The position numbers were made by a program, and so were the translations under genes. Positions 23,399 through 35,207 of a stretch of DNA of 64,000 bases are shown piece after piece; positions within the stretch are counted from its first letter, which is position 1, and every line of letters begins with the position of its first letter. The stretch comes from Gaertneriomyces semiglobifer (lineage: Eukaryota > Chytridiomycota > Chytridiomycetes > Spizellomycetales > Spizellomycetaceae). The DNA lies in NCBI GenBank assembly GCA_025558075.1, contig JAHLKF010000029.1, positions 124,001-188,000 on the forward strand. The letters run 5' to 3'. The notes beneath the pieces were generated by a model. That model did no database searches, had not been told where the DNA came from, and saw only the letters and a list, made by a program, of their open reading frames with translations.

Positions 23399-24858
23399 AT
23401 GTGTGAGTCCCACGGTGCTACACGGTGCGTGGACGAATTGGAGTCTGCTGATGGCATGCCGACGAAGAACTACTATGTGAGAAACAAGTTCACACTGCTG
23501 CCTCAGAAGAATAATAGACGAAACGTCGTAGTGTTGATGTCAGCGGTCTTAACGGCTATCGTCGCCCTTATTCTTTCACTCTCAATACCTCTATCGGAAA
23601 ACTCACGAGACACCAGCACCTCAGACAGCGAAGTCATCGCATCGCCAGTCGGGAACATGAGCGTCGCCCGAGTGTACAAGAACGCATGTGCAGAAAGAAA
23701 TAAAGACTATTGGGACTACGACAACCTACAAATTCATTGGAAGTGAGTGATCTTGTCCGTGAGGGTAAGCACTTTTCGTGATCGGGCATTGACATTTTTC
23801 ATGGTAGTGCACAAGACAATTATGAAATCATACGAAAGATTGGCCGTGGGAAATACTCAGAAGTGTTTGAAGGCATCAACATCACAAACAACCAAAAGTG
23901 CTGCATCAAAGTTTTGAAACCTGTCAAAAAAAAGAAGATCAAGCGAGAAATAAAGATTTTGCAAAATCTTGCTGGAGGGCCGAATATTATCAACCTTCTT
24001 GATGTTGTGCGCGAACCACAGTCAAAAACTCCAGCGCTTATTTTTGAGCACATCAATAATACCGATTTCAAGGTCCTTTACCCGAAGCTCTCCGACCATG
24101 AAGTGCGGTACTATATTTTTGAGCTGCTGAGAGCGCTAGACTTCTGCCACTCCAGGGGCATCATGCACAGGGACGTAAAGCCGCATAACGTGATGATCGA
24201 TCATGAGAAAAAGCAGTTGAGACTGATTGATTGGGGACTGGCGGAATTTTATCATCCCGGTCAGGAGTACAACGTCCGTGTAGCCTCTCGGTATTTCAAA
24301 GGCCCAGAACTACTTGTGGATTTCCAGATGTACGACTATTCGTTAGATATGTGGAGCTTGGGATGCATGTTCGCCAGCATGGTGGGTGTAGTTGATACTC
24401 AAATGCTCGAGTAATGTTCCTGATAGCGAATATTCTTTAGATTTTCCGCAAGGAGCCATTTTTCCATGGCCACGACAATTACGATCAACTGGTCAAAATC
24501 GCGAAGGTGCTTGGCACTGATGAGCTTTTTGCTTACCTGGACAAGTACAACATCGAGTTGGAACAGCGTTTTGACACGCTATTGGGAAGGTACGATTGAA
24601 GCCCTCTTTTTTGGTCCCATGCGCCTATTTAATCAGTGTAAATGCTACAGATATGCCCGAAAGCCGTGGCGGACCTTCGTGAATGCAAACAATGAGCGGT
24701 ATATCTCGGATGAGGCTTTGGATTTCTTGGATAAACTACTACGATACGATCACCAGGAACGGCTGACACCACAAGAGGCTATGATGCACCCTTACTTTGA
24801 TCCAGTACGGCCAAAGGATTGGGAACCCAACGGGGACGGACAGGCAACTTTGCAGTAA
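23399..24858 (+). CDS. CKA1: Casein kinase II catalytic subunit with N-terminal membrane anchor
   Basis: Exons 23399-23742, 23808-24381, 24441-24589 and 24651-24858 give 424 residues. The kinase part is an orthodox CK2 alpha: [17 protein letters not shown], the basic [15 protein letters not shown] segment, [16 protein letters not shown] in [18 protein letters not shown], and the C-terminal [19 protein letters not shown]. All catalytic residues are present. The unusual part is residues 1-86 before the normal CK2 start (MSVARVYK, Met at 23657). They encode a basic flank (QKNNRRN) and a hydrophobic helix [20 protein letters not shown] (about 43-65). An in-frame TAG lies six bases before the ATG at 23399, which is therefore the first possible start. 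This predicts a type II membrane form. Use of the internal Met would give normal soluble CK2 alpha. Confidence 0.9.
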
Positions 24859-25248
24859 TTAGCTTTTATGGAGTAAACTTATTAGGAATGGTTTTGGGGT
24901 GATGATGGACAGGATTTACTGTTTGGACGGTGCCGGTAGTAAGACTCGGTGCGAAGTGCATGAATAACATCAGAGTCTTCTTACCTGGCACTTTCCGCCA
25001 ACCCTGAGTTTAATGCCACGGGGTGGGCACAGCGCTCGGTTTCAGTATTACGGAACGGCTTTCTGCACACAATTGTGTTGAATTCGTTAAAGCGAGTCTC
25101 CATAGGTATCGTTGGTTAGAGTTAAACGTAAAAAGTCAGATTGGTGTGCTCGGGATGTCCTTGACGCTGGCATGGAATCACAGGCCCGAACGCTCATGTT
25201 AGGCCACGCTATACTTTTTCCCATTGCGCAAGCTGTATTCGAAGCAGA
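24859..25248. other. Intergenic, CK2 alpha to aldo-keto reductase
   Basis: About 390 bp of 3' flank and upstream sequence. Nothing beyond short unrelated frames is seen. Confidence 0.5.
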
Positions 25249-26449
25249 ATGACGGCAGAGGTACCAACAAGGCAGCTTCGAGACGGCACTAGGATCCCCA
25301 TCCTTGGATGTAGGCAGGACCGCGCTCCTTCCACCATCTCGCGCTTTAACAGTTTTTTTTGACCAGTGGGGACATACCGACTGCAAGGCGAATTATGCAA
25401 AGAAGTGATCAAAGACGCAATTCGAGCAGGCTATAAACTGTTTGATACTGCCGCAGTTTACAGGGTATGACCAAGATTGTCCCCTTGCCGCTAAATCCAG
25501 GCTCATCATTGTCGTCTACAAAAGAATGAGGAAGGCGTCGGTGCGGCCCTGACAGAGCTAATACAAACCAATGTTGTCAAACGACAGGATGTATTCGTGA
25601 CGACCAAAATAGGTTCGAGTTTATCTGCATGTTTCAACAGTCAGGTTGAATCATTAAGATTCGTATATCCATAGCGCCGAGAGACCAAGGATATGACAAA
25701 GCCTATCAAGCTGGTATCGAGTGCATACGGAAGCTTGGACCGCATGTCGAATGTAAGCGTCGCTGGGGCCAAATTTTGTACGATTGCTTGAAAGTTGAAT
25801 GCGAACAACCGCAGACATCGATTTACTACTGATACACTGGCCGGGCACTCAAGGAAGGAAAGTACATGATCCGCGAAATGCAGCGAACAGGCGTGAGAGC
25901 TGGCGAGCGTTGCAAAAGTTGCGCGATGAAGGAAAAGTTAAGGCGATTGGAGTCAGCAACTTCGAGATTGAACATTTGCGAGGACTCGAGGGTGCCGGGG
26001 ACGTGCCAATCATTAATCAGGTATGGCTGGCCTCAAGGGATGTTATCAACAAATCAAATACACGCTCACCTTTCAACGTCTAGTTTGAACTGCATCCAAT
26101 GAATTTGCCTGCACAGAAAGAACTGGTCGATTTCTGTGAAGCCAATGGAATCCAGTGCCAGGCCTACTCAAGTTTTGGCGAGGGGAAGCTTCTGGACGGG
26201 ACGTACGACCTGCCTGAGCTGCAAAGTATTGCGACCAAGCATCACGCCACGCCGGCACAGATCCTGCTGTCCTGGGCCATGACGCACGGATGGTGCGTCA
26301 TCCCCAAAGCTAGCACTTGCGGTCGCCTGCAGGAGAACATAAGAGCAGTCAAGCTTCAGCTGACCAATGAAGAGGTTGCGACTATCGACAAGCTTAGCGA
26401 CAAGAGGGAAATTGTCAAGTTCTGCTGGGACCCAAAGAAGGTGGCATAA
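25249..26449 (+). CDS. Aldo-keto reductase
   Basis: Exons 25249-25309, 25367-25464, 25525-25612, 25675-25752, 25815-26020 and 26084-26449 give 298 residues. NAD(P)H-dependent reductase of carbonyl substrates with a TIM-barrel fold. The catalytic tetrad is visible: Asp and Tyr in FDTAAVYRNE, Lys in VTTKIAP, and His in LLLIHWPG. GVSNFEIEHLRGL and FELHPMNLPAQ follow. The C-terminal cofactor-binding segment VIPKASTCGRLQEN holds the KxSxxxRxxEN-type NADPH motif. All five introns fall in phase. The substrate cannot be assigned. A second, more divergent family member lies at 41269-42646. Confidence 0.92.
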
Positions 26450-26497
26450 TGGGCGTACTACGTATACAGTATCGATCAGGTGCTCGCCGATTCCAGC

Positions 26498-27122
26498 TCA
26501 AAGATACACGCCTCCATCGTCCTGGGTTGGACGCTCCGCTTGCCTTGCGTCAGTATTCCCCTCAGCCTCTCCAGCTTGGGAATTGGATGATCGTCCTGCT
26601 TCCATGCTCGCGCTTGAAGCCTGGAAGACCCCCTGCAAATCAACCATCTCTGCCCCCGTCATCTCAGTGGCACATGTTCCACTCACCAACTGCCCAGGCC
26701 GCACGCCTTGTAGTTCTTGTATCCGATCTTGGTAAATCTTTATTGTAGATAACTGACGAGCAATGACGTGCACGTTTTCCTGTATGGCCTACACACCACC
26801 GAAACTGTGAGCATGACCAAGTGCCAAACTTGGAATTTCTTCATCTCACCTCGACGAAATCCGGATCAGGGCCTAAATGTTGCTCCTTCTGAGTGTCAAT
26901 CGCGTCCTTTAATTCCTTGTTGCTTCTCATGAGCGCTTCAACAGACAGTCTGAGTCGTGCAACTTCTTGTGAAAGGTAGGTGACATCGTCGCTCAGCGTC
27001 GCATTTGCGCCTACAACCTGCGGTAAAGAGTCCTTGAGGCTAGTAGATTTGATACCTCTATGCCGCGAGAGGTACACCCCAGGCATCAGCTCCACCTCAT
27101 CTTCAAAAGCTCCTGTTGTCAT
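26498..27122 (-). CDS. Coiled-coil protein of unknown function
   Basis: Exons (minus) 27122-26850 and 26788-26498 give 187 residues. Not recognised. The first half is acidic then helical, with a predicted coiled coil around SQEVARLRLSVEALMRSNKE. The second exon continues helically (HVIARQLSTIKIYQDRIQEL) and ends in a Glu/Ala/Ser-rich low-complexity tail. The 61-nt intron has good GT-AG borders and joins DPDFVE to AIQENV in frame. It is convergent with the aldo-keto reductase (48 bp between stops) and divergent from SEY1. A small adaptor or scaffold role is possible but is a guess. Confidence 0.65.
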
Positions 27123-27207
27123 TCCGTTGCAATGTTATGATAAGTCGCTAGAATGTGTGCATTAACTCCAGAATATGTGTTGATCTGTATGAGGCATGCC
27201 AGTCCCA

Positions 27208-27220
27208 CTAACCCTAACCC
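27208..27220. promoter_or_regulatory. Telobox-like motif between coiled-coil gene and SEY1
   Basis: CTAACCCTAACCC contains the perfect 9-mer TAACCCTAA. It sits in the divergent 305-bp space between start codons at 27122 and 27428. Confidence 0.4.
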
Positions 27221-27427
27221 GTGCGCGTTTCAATACCACCCATTTTAGGAAGGAGACGTTGCGGACATGACATCCTGCGTCCGCAGGATTTGACTCGACA
27301 GACTCCACCGATCACACGCACTCTGTCTCTTCTTCGTTCCCATCTTCTGCATCGCTCGTGCTGCTTCCAGAGTCACTGCACATTGAAATCAAAGGCGCCG
27401 AGGTTATTTTCACGAAAGCACCCGGTC

Positions 27428-30005
27428 ATGGCCGATGACCAGCAAGTCCCCGATATCGCGGATGGGGCTAATGGCTGGGCGATTTTAGACCCAGCCGACC
27501 CTCGTCTGCAAGCTGTGAACGAGAGTCAGCAATTTACGTGAGTTCCCTCTATTGCGCTCATATTTACAACGCTGTTTATTGAAACGTCGATGCCTCCCAC
27601 TTTAGTCCTTACCTCCTCGACTATATGAAGAATAAATGGTCTTTGGTTGATCAAGGATTTGACTACAATGTTGTCGCTGTTTTCGGGTCTCAGTCGACCG
27701 GGAAATCTACTCTGTTGAACCGGCTGTTCGGAACGAACTTCGACGTCATGTCTGAGACCTCACGACAACAAACAACCAAGGGCATTTGGGTATCTAAAGC
27801 CGATAACGCGCCTCTTTTGGTGCTGGATGTTGAAGGCACGGACGGCCGCGAGAGAGGTGAAGACCAGGACTTTGAGCGCAAGTCCGCGCTTTTCTCGCTC
27901 GCCATTTCAGAAGTGTTGATCATCAATATGTGGGAAAACCAAGTTGGACTCTACAATGGCGCGAATATGGGCTTGCTGAAGACAGTGTTTGATGTCAACT
28001 TGCAGCTTTTCCAATCACAAGGCAGTCCGAAGACTTGTTTGTTCTTCGTTATCCGGGACTTCACTGGTATGACCCCTCTGGAGAGCTTGGCGGAATCAGT
28101 CAAAGGTGATTTGGAAAGAATTTGGGCGGGTCTGAATAAACCCGAAGGAAAAGAAAATGCCGTCATCGGCGATTTTTTCGAGTTTCGCTATGCGGGTATG
28201 CCACATAAGGTCTTTCAACCAGAGAAATTTGAAGAAGCTGCCAAGAATTTGCGAGCGAGCTTTTACGAGAAAGGCAGTCCGGATTTCACCTTCAAGCCTA
28301 TTTTTCATAAAGCCATCCCCGCTGATGGTTTCCCTAAATTCGCAGAATCTATCTGGGAGAAGATCGTCTCTAATAGAGACTTGGACTTGCCTACTCAACA
28401 GCAGCTTTTGGCCCAGTATCGATGTGATGAAATCATGCGCGTCGCCTACGAGGCCTTCATGGAGAAGGTACAAGGCTACCAGAGTCAGCTTGAGTTTGGC
28501 AAGGTTTTGGAGCAGCTAGGTGGCGAGTCACAGGAGGCGTACAGCCAAGCTTTAGAGGCATTTGACAAGGATGCGAGCCGCTACAATAAAGACGTATACC
28601 AAAAGAAGCGCGGCGAATTCATCGACAAGATGAGCAAAGTTCTTCAAGTCTACTTCGTTCAACAGTTGCGTAACTTGCACAAGCGTGCACTCGCGCTATT
28701 CCAACAAACGTTAACTGACAAGTTGAAAGCTGATGAAAGCGACTTCGCCGCAAAGCTACGCGATGCGCGTGGTGTAGCTGAGAATTACTACAGGGGCGTT
28801 GCTGAGGCTACAAAACTGGAAGACGCCAATTGGAGCTTTGACGAGTATTACGCACAGTTTGTGGCGGAAATTGAAGAGATCGCCTCAAAGAAACGTCAAG
28901 AGGCTATGGATAAGGTTGTGAAGGGTTCCGAAAAGTCGATCACTGACGGATTGACTGAGCCAATCGAGGTTTTACTCAACGAAAGCAACCCAGATCTTTG
29001 GCATGGTGTTGTTGACACATTTAAGGAGACCATTAGTAAGACTGAGGCTACTCTACAAAGTCAACTCGCAGGCTTCGAATCAAGCGCAGATGAGATTACA
29101 TCGGCGGTTGGCGATATGAAGCTGCGTGCTTGGCAGGTGCTTCAGGAAATACTTCGGAATGAATTTGCCGATGTTAAAGTCATTGAGCGTCTGCGCACCA
29201 GGTTTGAGAGTAAATTCAGATATGATGAGCACGGTCTTCCAAAGCTTTGGAAGCCTGGAGATGATATCGATGGCGCGTTCACTCGGGCGCGCAACGAAGC
29301 GGATAAGCTTTGGCAGCTGTATTCCAAGATGGATGTTCCTCTCGAAGAACTTGACCAAACAATTGTCAGCGATGAGCGATTCGATAAGCAGTCACTCGTG
29401 GTACTCTCACCGGCCAAGTTACAGGCTCTGCGTGATAAGTTCAAGAAGGAGGCAGATCTTTTGTTCGTAGAGGCGAAGCGAAGCATGGTAGTCACCACTG
29501 CAAAGATCCCGCCTTGGTTCATTGTGATGACTGTTATGCTCGGTTGGAATGAGTTCACGACTGTCCTCTATAACCCGATATACTTCGTTACATTACTGTT
29601 CATCGCTGCAGGTGAGCGTGCTATTGCATTTACAGGTTCGTTCGTCATGTTCTTACATGTGAGCTTCCAGGCGTATATGCGGTGTGGTATACTGGTACCG
29701 CACGGCCAGTGCTTAATATCGCGCGGGCAATGTTGAAAGAGTCCGGTAACCAAGTTGGTTTGAAGCTGAGAGAGAAAGGTGTAAATGTTGATGGGATCAT
29801 GGACGGGACGTTGCTTCGCAATAGCACTACGATGGCGGTGGACGGTGTGAAGAGGATGCAAAAGGAGATGGGGCGGTCAGCTACTATGCCGGATAGGCGG
29901 AGGCACAGTGGCCATGACGACGACGTCGAGCTTGTCCCTACAGCCAGAAGCGCTCAACGTGCTGCTGAGAGGAGGCGGACTACCGTTGGACATGTGGATA
30001 ACTAG
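27428..30005 (+). CDS. SEY1: Sey1/RHD3-type dynamin-like GTPase of ER fusion
   Basis: Exons 27428-27537, 27606-29611 and 29671-30005 give 816 residues. Sey1 is the fungal counterpart of atlastin and mediates homotypic fusion of ER tubules. GTPase motifs are all visible: P-loop FGSQSTGKSTLLN, switch Thr in RQQTTKGIW, G3 LDVEGTDGRERGED, and the G4 region FFVIRDFTGM. A long helical stalk follows (residues 290-660), then two closely spaced membrane helices (PPWFIVMTVMLGWNEFTTVL and YFVTLLFIAAGGVYAVWYTG), interrupted by the last intron, and a basic cytosolic tail rich in Arg. Length is typical. It is convergent with the glycosyltransferase gene, 104 bp away. Confidence 0.95.
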
Positions 30006-30109
30006 TAGTAATCATGCATACACACTTGTACAGTTCGTGCATTTCATCATGGAAATTTGTGAGTCTAAAACCCATACGCCTACCTCTCTACAACACTCTA
30101 TGTGTCTAC

Positions 30110-31810
30110 CTAGGCCTGTCTCCGGTGCAAGCTTCTCAACCAATCCTCGTACAGGGCGTTGGGCAAGCTTTGGACGTAGTCTAGTGCGTATTGTCTTCCT
30201 TCTTTTCTAACACGCTCATATAGTTCCTTGTCGTCCATCAGTATGTCTAAAGTAGCAACCCAGGGACGCGGGTCGTTCCGAGGAACCTTCCACTGCCCAT
30301 AATTTATAATTAAGTCTGGATCGGTCTCCTTTTCTCCTGTCATGTGTTCAACCGAGATGATACATGGGTAGTTGAGGTGCGCCTGAGTGCCATGGTTTAG
30401 AGGTTGCCGTTCAACTAGAACGTATATGATCTCACAAGACGTACCTCGGGAAGTCCACCTGCATCACTTGATATTGTCGGTATTCCACGCAACATTGCTT
30501 CAAGCACCACCAAACCAAATGCTTCAAACCAAACAGACGGCGCAATAAGAACCTTAATTCGCGAAAAGAGCTCTTCAATGTCGACTTTGGATTCTTCGAG
30601 CCTACCGTATTCAATAATATCTACGGTTACATTCCCAACCGACGAGCAACTTTGACATTATCAGTACACACCTGACGTTTGGTAGCGCTTCAAGTTCCGC
30701 CACTATCAGTTCAGTCATCGACCACGACTTGGTTGCAAGAAATTGACGGTGAGGCATCAATTTGGCCACATCACGCACAATGTGGAACCCTTTCTCAATA
30801 CCAGGATTGATGACGCAAATATAATCCTTATCCCAATTACCTGGGTTGCCGCCGTTATTGGCATTCATAAATACAACCTGGGACGGTGTCATACTTACTG
30901 TAGAACGGCAACTGCGTCGGGTCGTCGCCGTATATCCAAGGATGATTTGGCAGGGCATGCGCGTTCGACAGTCCTCCAGCAACAAAGTAATCACACATTG
31001 CTTGAGACACTGTCCATAGCCCTTCCACCTCCTGTAGTCGTTGGTACTGCACGGGATATACTATCGTGTCACTTTCTAATGTGGATTGCGATGAGACTCC
31101 CAATTTGTAGCTGGCGCAGACAACGAATAGTACCCGCAGAGTTTGCTACGTTCGCATAAGGCCCGAAAGGCAAATTGTAGGCGTCATGCGCGATAAATAC
31201 TCTCACGCACGGACTTGGTAACCGCGGGTCCATGGCAATCTTCAATGAGCTTGGTTCGTTGACTAGGACGTGAGTGGGTTGAAATGCGGCTATCTCCTCA
31301 TGAACAAAAAGTAGGCGGCACTCGAATTCTTCGATGACTTCTGTGTCCTGAACATGGTCCATTGTTACAGACGTACATAATGCGAGACTTCAACGCGAAT
31401 GCACACCTCAAGCCACCGGATGTGTCCGTCTTGAAAGAAAAGATCTTCAAATGCATCCTGATACTGCTTGGCTTCTAGTCCTACGACTTCAATACCTTCG
31501 TATTCAAATCGAAAGACGTCAATGGAATGCGGCCCAAACTGCCGAGTTCCAGCTTTCCTCCAGTTAGGTATCAACTCCAAATCTTCTCTGAAAGGTAGAG
31601 CGAGCATTTTAACAGAGTGTCCACATTTTGCCATCGCTCTGCAGAAGCTGAGGTTCGCCCTGTACCCTGGCGGAACCAATGTGTAAGAAGCCCAAGCCGG
31701 CGATATTTAGTACAAGAATGGTAGTTACCGCCGGACGAAGCGAATAGACCATGGGCGGATTGGATAAGAAAGATGCGCAACGTCTCGTTCTGAATTTTCG
31801 TGACGGTCAT
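30110..31810 (-). CDS. GT4-type glycosyltransferase
   Basis: Exons (minus) 31810-31729, 31666-31407, 31347-31134, 31075-30899, 30840-30670, 30620-30445 and 30382-30110 give 450 residues. A GT-B fold retaining glycosyltransferase. The N-terminal half opens FLIQSAHGLFASSGGYRANL, the acceptor-side Gly-rich loop. The C-terminal half contains INPGIEKGFHIV and the diagnostic APSVWFEAFGLVVLEAM (E-x7-E) followed by GIPTISSDAGGLPE, the nucleotide-sugar site. There is no signal peptide or membrane helix, so it is probably cytosolic. Donor and acceptor are unknown. The junction between exons 5 and 6 had two close donor choices; the phase-1 choice is used. It is divergent from the serine hydrolase gene. 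Confidence 0.82.
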
Positions 31811-32467
31811 GTTGCAGGACGTTCTGTTTGTGGTTCTCGAAACTCATCTTCGCTGTCTTCTTTGAGGTGCTTTAAAGGAAATCGGTGAGCGTGTTGTCGG
31901 AGCCATGACGTGGGATAAATTTTTTGGTTATCGATATGCCAGATATTCCGCTTGTCCTCAGCCATTGCCAGCCGCTCCCGCTTCCACTATGATGGTGTGA
32001 ACACTGCCGGATACCAGGACAGGGTCGAGAACGTCTCACCAGCAGCTTATAAGCGGGTGCCCATCACAAGTAGCCGCAGTTGGGGATTGTAAGGTCAGCA
32101 GGAAAAATGATGCTGGATGGAGGTTTCATTGCAAAAAGCGCCACAAACAGGCCCGCCTTCATAGCGCAGAACGTAACAACTGCAATTCCTTCTATGAAAG
32201 TAATTCCTGAAGTTTCTGTGGGCCCGCAGGAGGGTGCTGCACTGTTGCTGTGGATGATGGACAAGAGAAGCAGCAGAAGAACTGTCATTCGAGCGAATGG
32301 AACTCCGCGGACATGCGCGCGCACTAAAAAGTGATGCATCATCGCGAATGTCATACGCGGCCTATTTCGCAACCGCAGGTTCAGCCGGTCCCCGAAAGCA
32401 CTTCGAGTTGTAATATAAAAGGTCTGCCCACCAATGCCATTTCACCTGGGCAGTAGAGTCAATAAAC
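31811..32467. other. Divergent intergenic region with a possible small secreted peptide
   Basis: No family-supported gene. On the minus strand an ATG at 32288 opens 74 codons with a signal-like start (MTVLLLLLLSIIHSNSA) and three cysteines, ending at 32064. An opposite-strand frame (32080-32334) covers the same bases, so coding status is undecided. Confidence 0.3.
32064..32288 (-). CDS. Possible small secreted peptide (weak)
   Basis: About 74 residues: a Leu-rich signal-type start, then AAPSCGPTETSG, a hydrophobic middle and the end TIPNCGYL. The hydrophobic middle argues against a simple secreted peptide and could instead be a membrane segment. No homology is recognised and the reverse strand is also open. 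Treat as unproven. Confidence 0.2.
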   Translation of the reverse strand: MTVLLLLLLSIIHSNSAAPSCGPTETSGITFIEGIAVVTFCAMKAGLFVALFAMKPPSSIIFPADLTIPNCGYL

Positions 32468-34133
32468 ATGCCTGGACTTTCTATTAAACCACAAATCGCC
32501 CTCTTATCTTTGAGTATCGGCCTGGGGGCCGTTGCCCGCCTTCTTTCCAATGGCCCGAACTTGCCTTTCTCATGTTCGCTCCTGGGTCGCAACTGCCCCG
32601 ATTGGCCTGTCAATGGCATGGTCGACCCTGGCTTTGAAAAGGTCAAGCAGGTCTTTCTCGAAAACTTCCAGAACGGCGATGAAATTGGTGCCAGCTTCGC
32701 CGCGTGGGGTAAGTAACTTGCCGCGCATTTGCCATGTTACCTGATTGTAACTCGCTTTCATCAGTGGATGGGAAGCCTGTTGTCCAACTCAACGGCGGAT
32801 ACTTTGACACTGACTATGATGAGGCGAAACCGTACACTGACAGCTCTCTCAACCTCGTGTTTTCCAGCAGTAAAGCTGTGGTACGTTGTTATTTATTTCG
32901 AGTTAACGTACCACCTCAGTAAATGAAGAATTCATAAGACCGGGATTGCCGTCGCGCATATGGTCAGTAAGGGGCACTTCTCGTATGACGACAAAGTCTC
33001 CAAGTACTGGCCAGAGTTTGCTGCTGGGAAGAAGGAGAACGTGACTATTGCACAGTTGATGGGACATCAAGGAGGAGTAGCTGCGTTGGATCCTGAGAGA
33101 GCCCCTGCCCCGGAGGACATTTTGGATCTAGACAAACTCGCCGGGATGATAGCTGGTCAACCGCACAATTTCAGTGGAGAACCCAAGACCGCGTACCACG
33201 CGGTTACTCGCGGATGGTTTGTAAACGAGCTTGTCCGACGTGCAGATCCTCAGCATCGGTCACTTGGTCGATACATTCAGGAGGAAGTTGCCGGCCCGTT
33301 GAACGTGCCCTTTTATTTTGGGGTACCTCCGTCTCAAGAGAAGAATGTCGCACCTTTGCAGCGCGTTCCGATCGTGCATACATTCTTCCATGTCTTCGCT
33401 CCCGCGTCATGGCAAGAGGAACCTATGCCGGCCCTCATGCGTAAGGCAGTTATGGATCGCAGCAGCTGGGCGCATAAATGCACAATGGCCAGTGGTCCAG
33501 CGTTCCCTTGGTATGAGTTATGGCCCGCGGGCTATAACAGGAAAGAAGTTCTCAAAGCAGAGGCTCCTAGCTACGGTGGCGTGACTAACGCACCTGCTTT
33601 GGCCCGTTTGGCGGCGATTATGGCGAACAACGGCACAGATCCAGTCACCGGGGAAGAGTTTATTAACCGCAAGGCACTTGCCGAAGCGTACAAAGCTTTC
33701 CCGGTACAGTACGATGTTGTTATGGAGGCCGATTTCCAGTTCCTTCAAGGAGGCTGGGGACGGATGCCTCATCTTGTCCAAGGACAGGAATGGATTGGAT
33801 GGGCTGGTGCTGGCGGTAGTATGATCGTAAGTGGTACTTGAAGCGATTCCGGTGTGAGACAGGCCTTTTTACGTCGCATTTTGATAGTGGTGGAATCCGT
33901 CTGAGAATCTTGCGTTCGCTTATGTTCCAAGTGCCATGAAGGTAGGTCTGGCAGGACCACTACGGCCAGTGCAGATATTAATTACCATCTTGCAGTTCAA
34001 CGGAGTAGGTGACAAACGGAGCTGGCGTTTAATTGAAGCTTTCATTGGATCTGTAGACAAGATCCGCAATACCGGGTGGAAGGGCATCCGCAGAGTTGGA
34101 AACTTGCCCGCTCAGGAACCACCGACGCTTTAA
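32468..34133 (+). CDS. LACTB/EstB-type serine hydrolase (beta-lactamase fold)
   Basis: Exons 32468-32708, 32765-32880, 32939-33826, 33888-33941 and 33996-34133 give 478 residues. It belongs to the penicillin-binding/beta-lactamase fold of esterases and peptidases. The SxxK nucleophile motif is SSSK in LVFSSSKAV, split from the next helix by an intron. The second motif is the Tyr in AYHAVTRGWF, as in LACTB-like proteins. GWWNPSENLAFAYVP-like sequence near the end corresponds to the third motif region. Residues 8-28 are hydrophobic (ALLSLSIGLGAVARLL) and may act as a signal anchor. LACTB in animals is a mitochondrial intermembrane-space peptidase that forms filaments; location here is unknown. 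Confidence 0.88.
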
Positions 34134-34373
34134 TGTGATCCATTGTTTTTTAGTTCGTAGAACGAAGTATGTAGCTCTCTATAGATCTAAATAGCGAGGC
34201 GACCTCGCACCCCTCATTTTGTAGCATGAGCTGCGTGCACCTCATCTGTCTGTATATTACATGGCTTGTTTAGCTGCCGATATGCGATCTCGACCCGTAC
34301 ACTTCATATCCATACGATGGCTTGATTGGAATCACGAACATTGCGAGCAGGAGCGACTAAAGCGCAACATCCC

Positions 34374-35048
34374 CTACACAGCTACCTTCTGCGGGATGGC
34401 GACTTCTAGTTGAGTAACCCACTTTTCTAAGAGCCTGCATGCAATCGACATCAGTGTTACGAGATTGCCGAGAAATTCACTGCCCCTACCGAAGGTTTCT
34501 TAGTCCGGGTTTCCAACAGTTACTCAGCAAGCCCCCGATCAAAGGCACCATGCTCAACCCCGCTCCAACACAACAGTTTATGACCATCTTGCGCGTTACC
34601 ACGTTCGGCAGGTCGGGCACTTGTGACGCTAGTAACAACGGATACCCTGCCAGCAAGAATGCAACTGTTGCGCCTACGAACGGGATTGCGCCAATCAGTG
34701 TGGCCAAGCCAATGCGTTTGTTGATAAATGGAATTCGCAATATTGTCTCCAAGTAGCGCACAGGAATCCGGTACATGGAGATTCGATACCGTACTTGCTG
34801 ATTTGTTGTAATCAATGCCACCGTTTTTGAGAGGATTACTCCGTAATGCTTACCGGCAATGTCAATGGCCTGAAGACGAAACGTAAACTACGGTGTAGCA
34901 GATCAACACTTGCATGAAAGACAGAAGCCACAAATCGGGCTGAGCCAACTATAAACCGATAGAGCTGTACAACAACATTACTACTTTCCTTCGGGCGAAC
35001 CACCGAAGTGGAGGCCTCACAGTATAATCTCCGGCGAGCCAGCAGCAT
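34374..35048 (-). CDS. DUF4112 membrane protein
   Basis: Exons (minus) 35048-34854, 34797-34490 and 34434-34374 give 187 residues. The DUF4112 region begins around VRYLETILRIPFINKRIGLA and contains two Gly-rich hydrophobic hairpins (TLIGAIPFVGATVAFLLAGY and CCVGAGLSMVPLIGGLLSNC), then the conserved WKPGLRNLRLLEKW. The N-terminus is Arg-rich (MLLARRRLYCEA) and may be a mitochondrial presequence. Function of the family is unknown; it occurs in bacteria and fungi. The last intron (34435-34489) joins NLR to LLEKW exactly as in the family. Confidence 0.85.
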
Positions 35049-35207
35049 TTTGTTTTTAGCAGTTTAGGGCTTTCGAATGAGAGAGCGACGACATGACCTG
35101 ACGCGTTGAACCGACGAACCCCATCCTTATCAATTACGCATCAATGTAATGGTATCATTTGTAGTTATTGATTCGGATGGCATAATTACCGCTTTACAGA
35201 AATGTTT

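Noticed and set aside
27208..27220. Telomere-like repeats as evidence of a chromosome end
   Set aside because: Each instance is only one or two repeat units inside gene-rich sequence, so they are better explained as promoter motifs.
30743..31159. A 138-codon plus-strand frame over the glycosyltransferase gene
   Set aside because: It is antisense to exons 3-5 of the glycosyltransferase, which have family motifs and in-phase splice sites.
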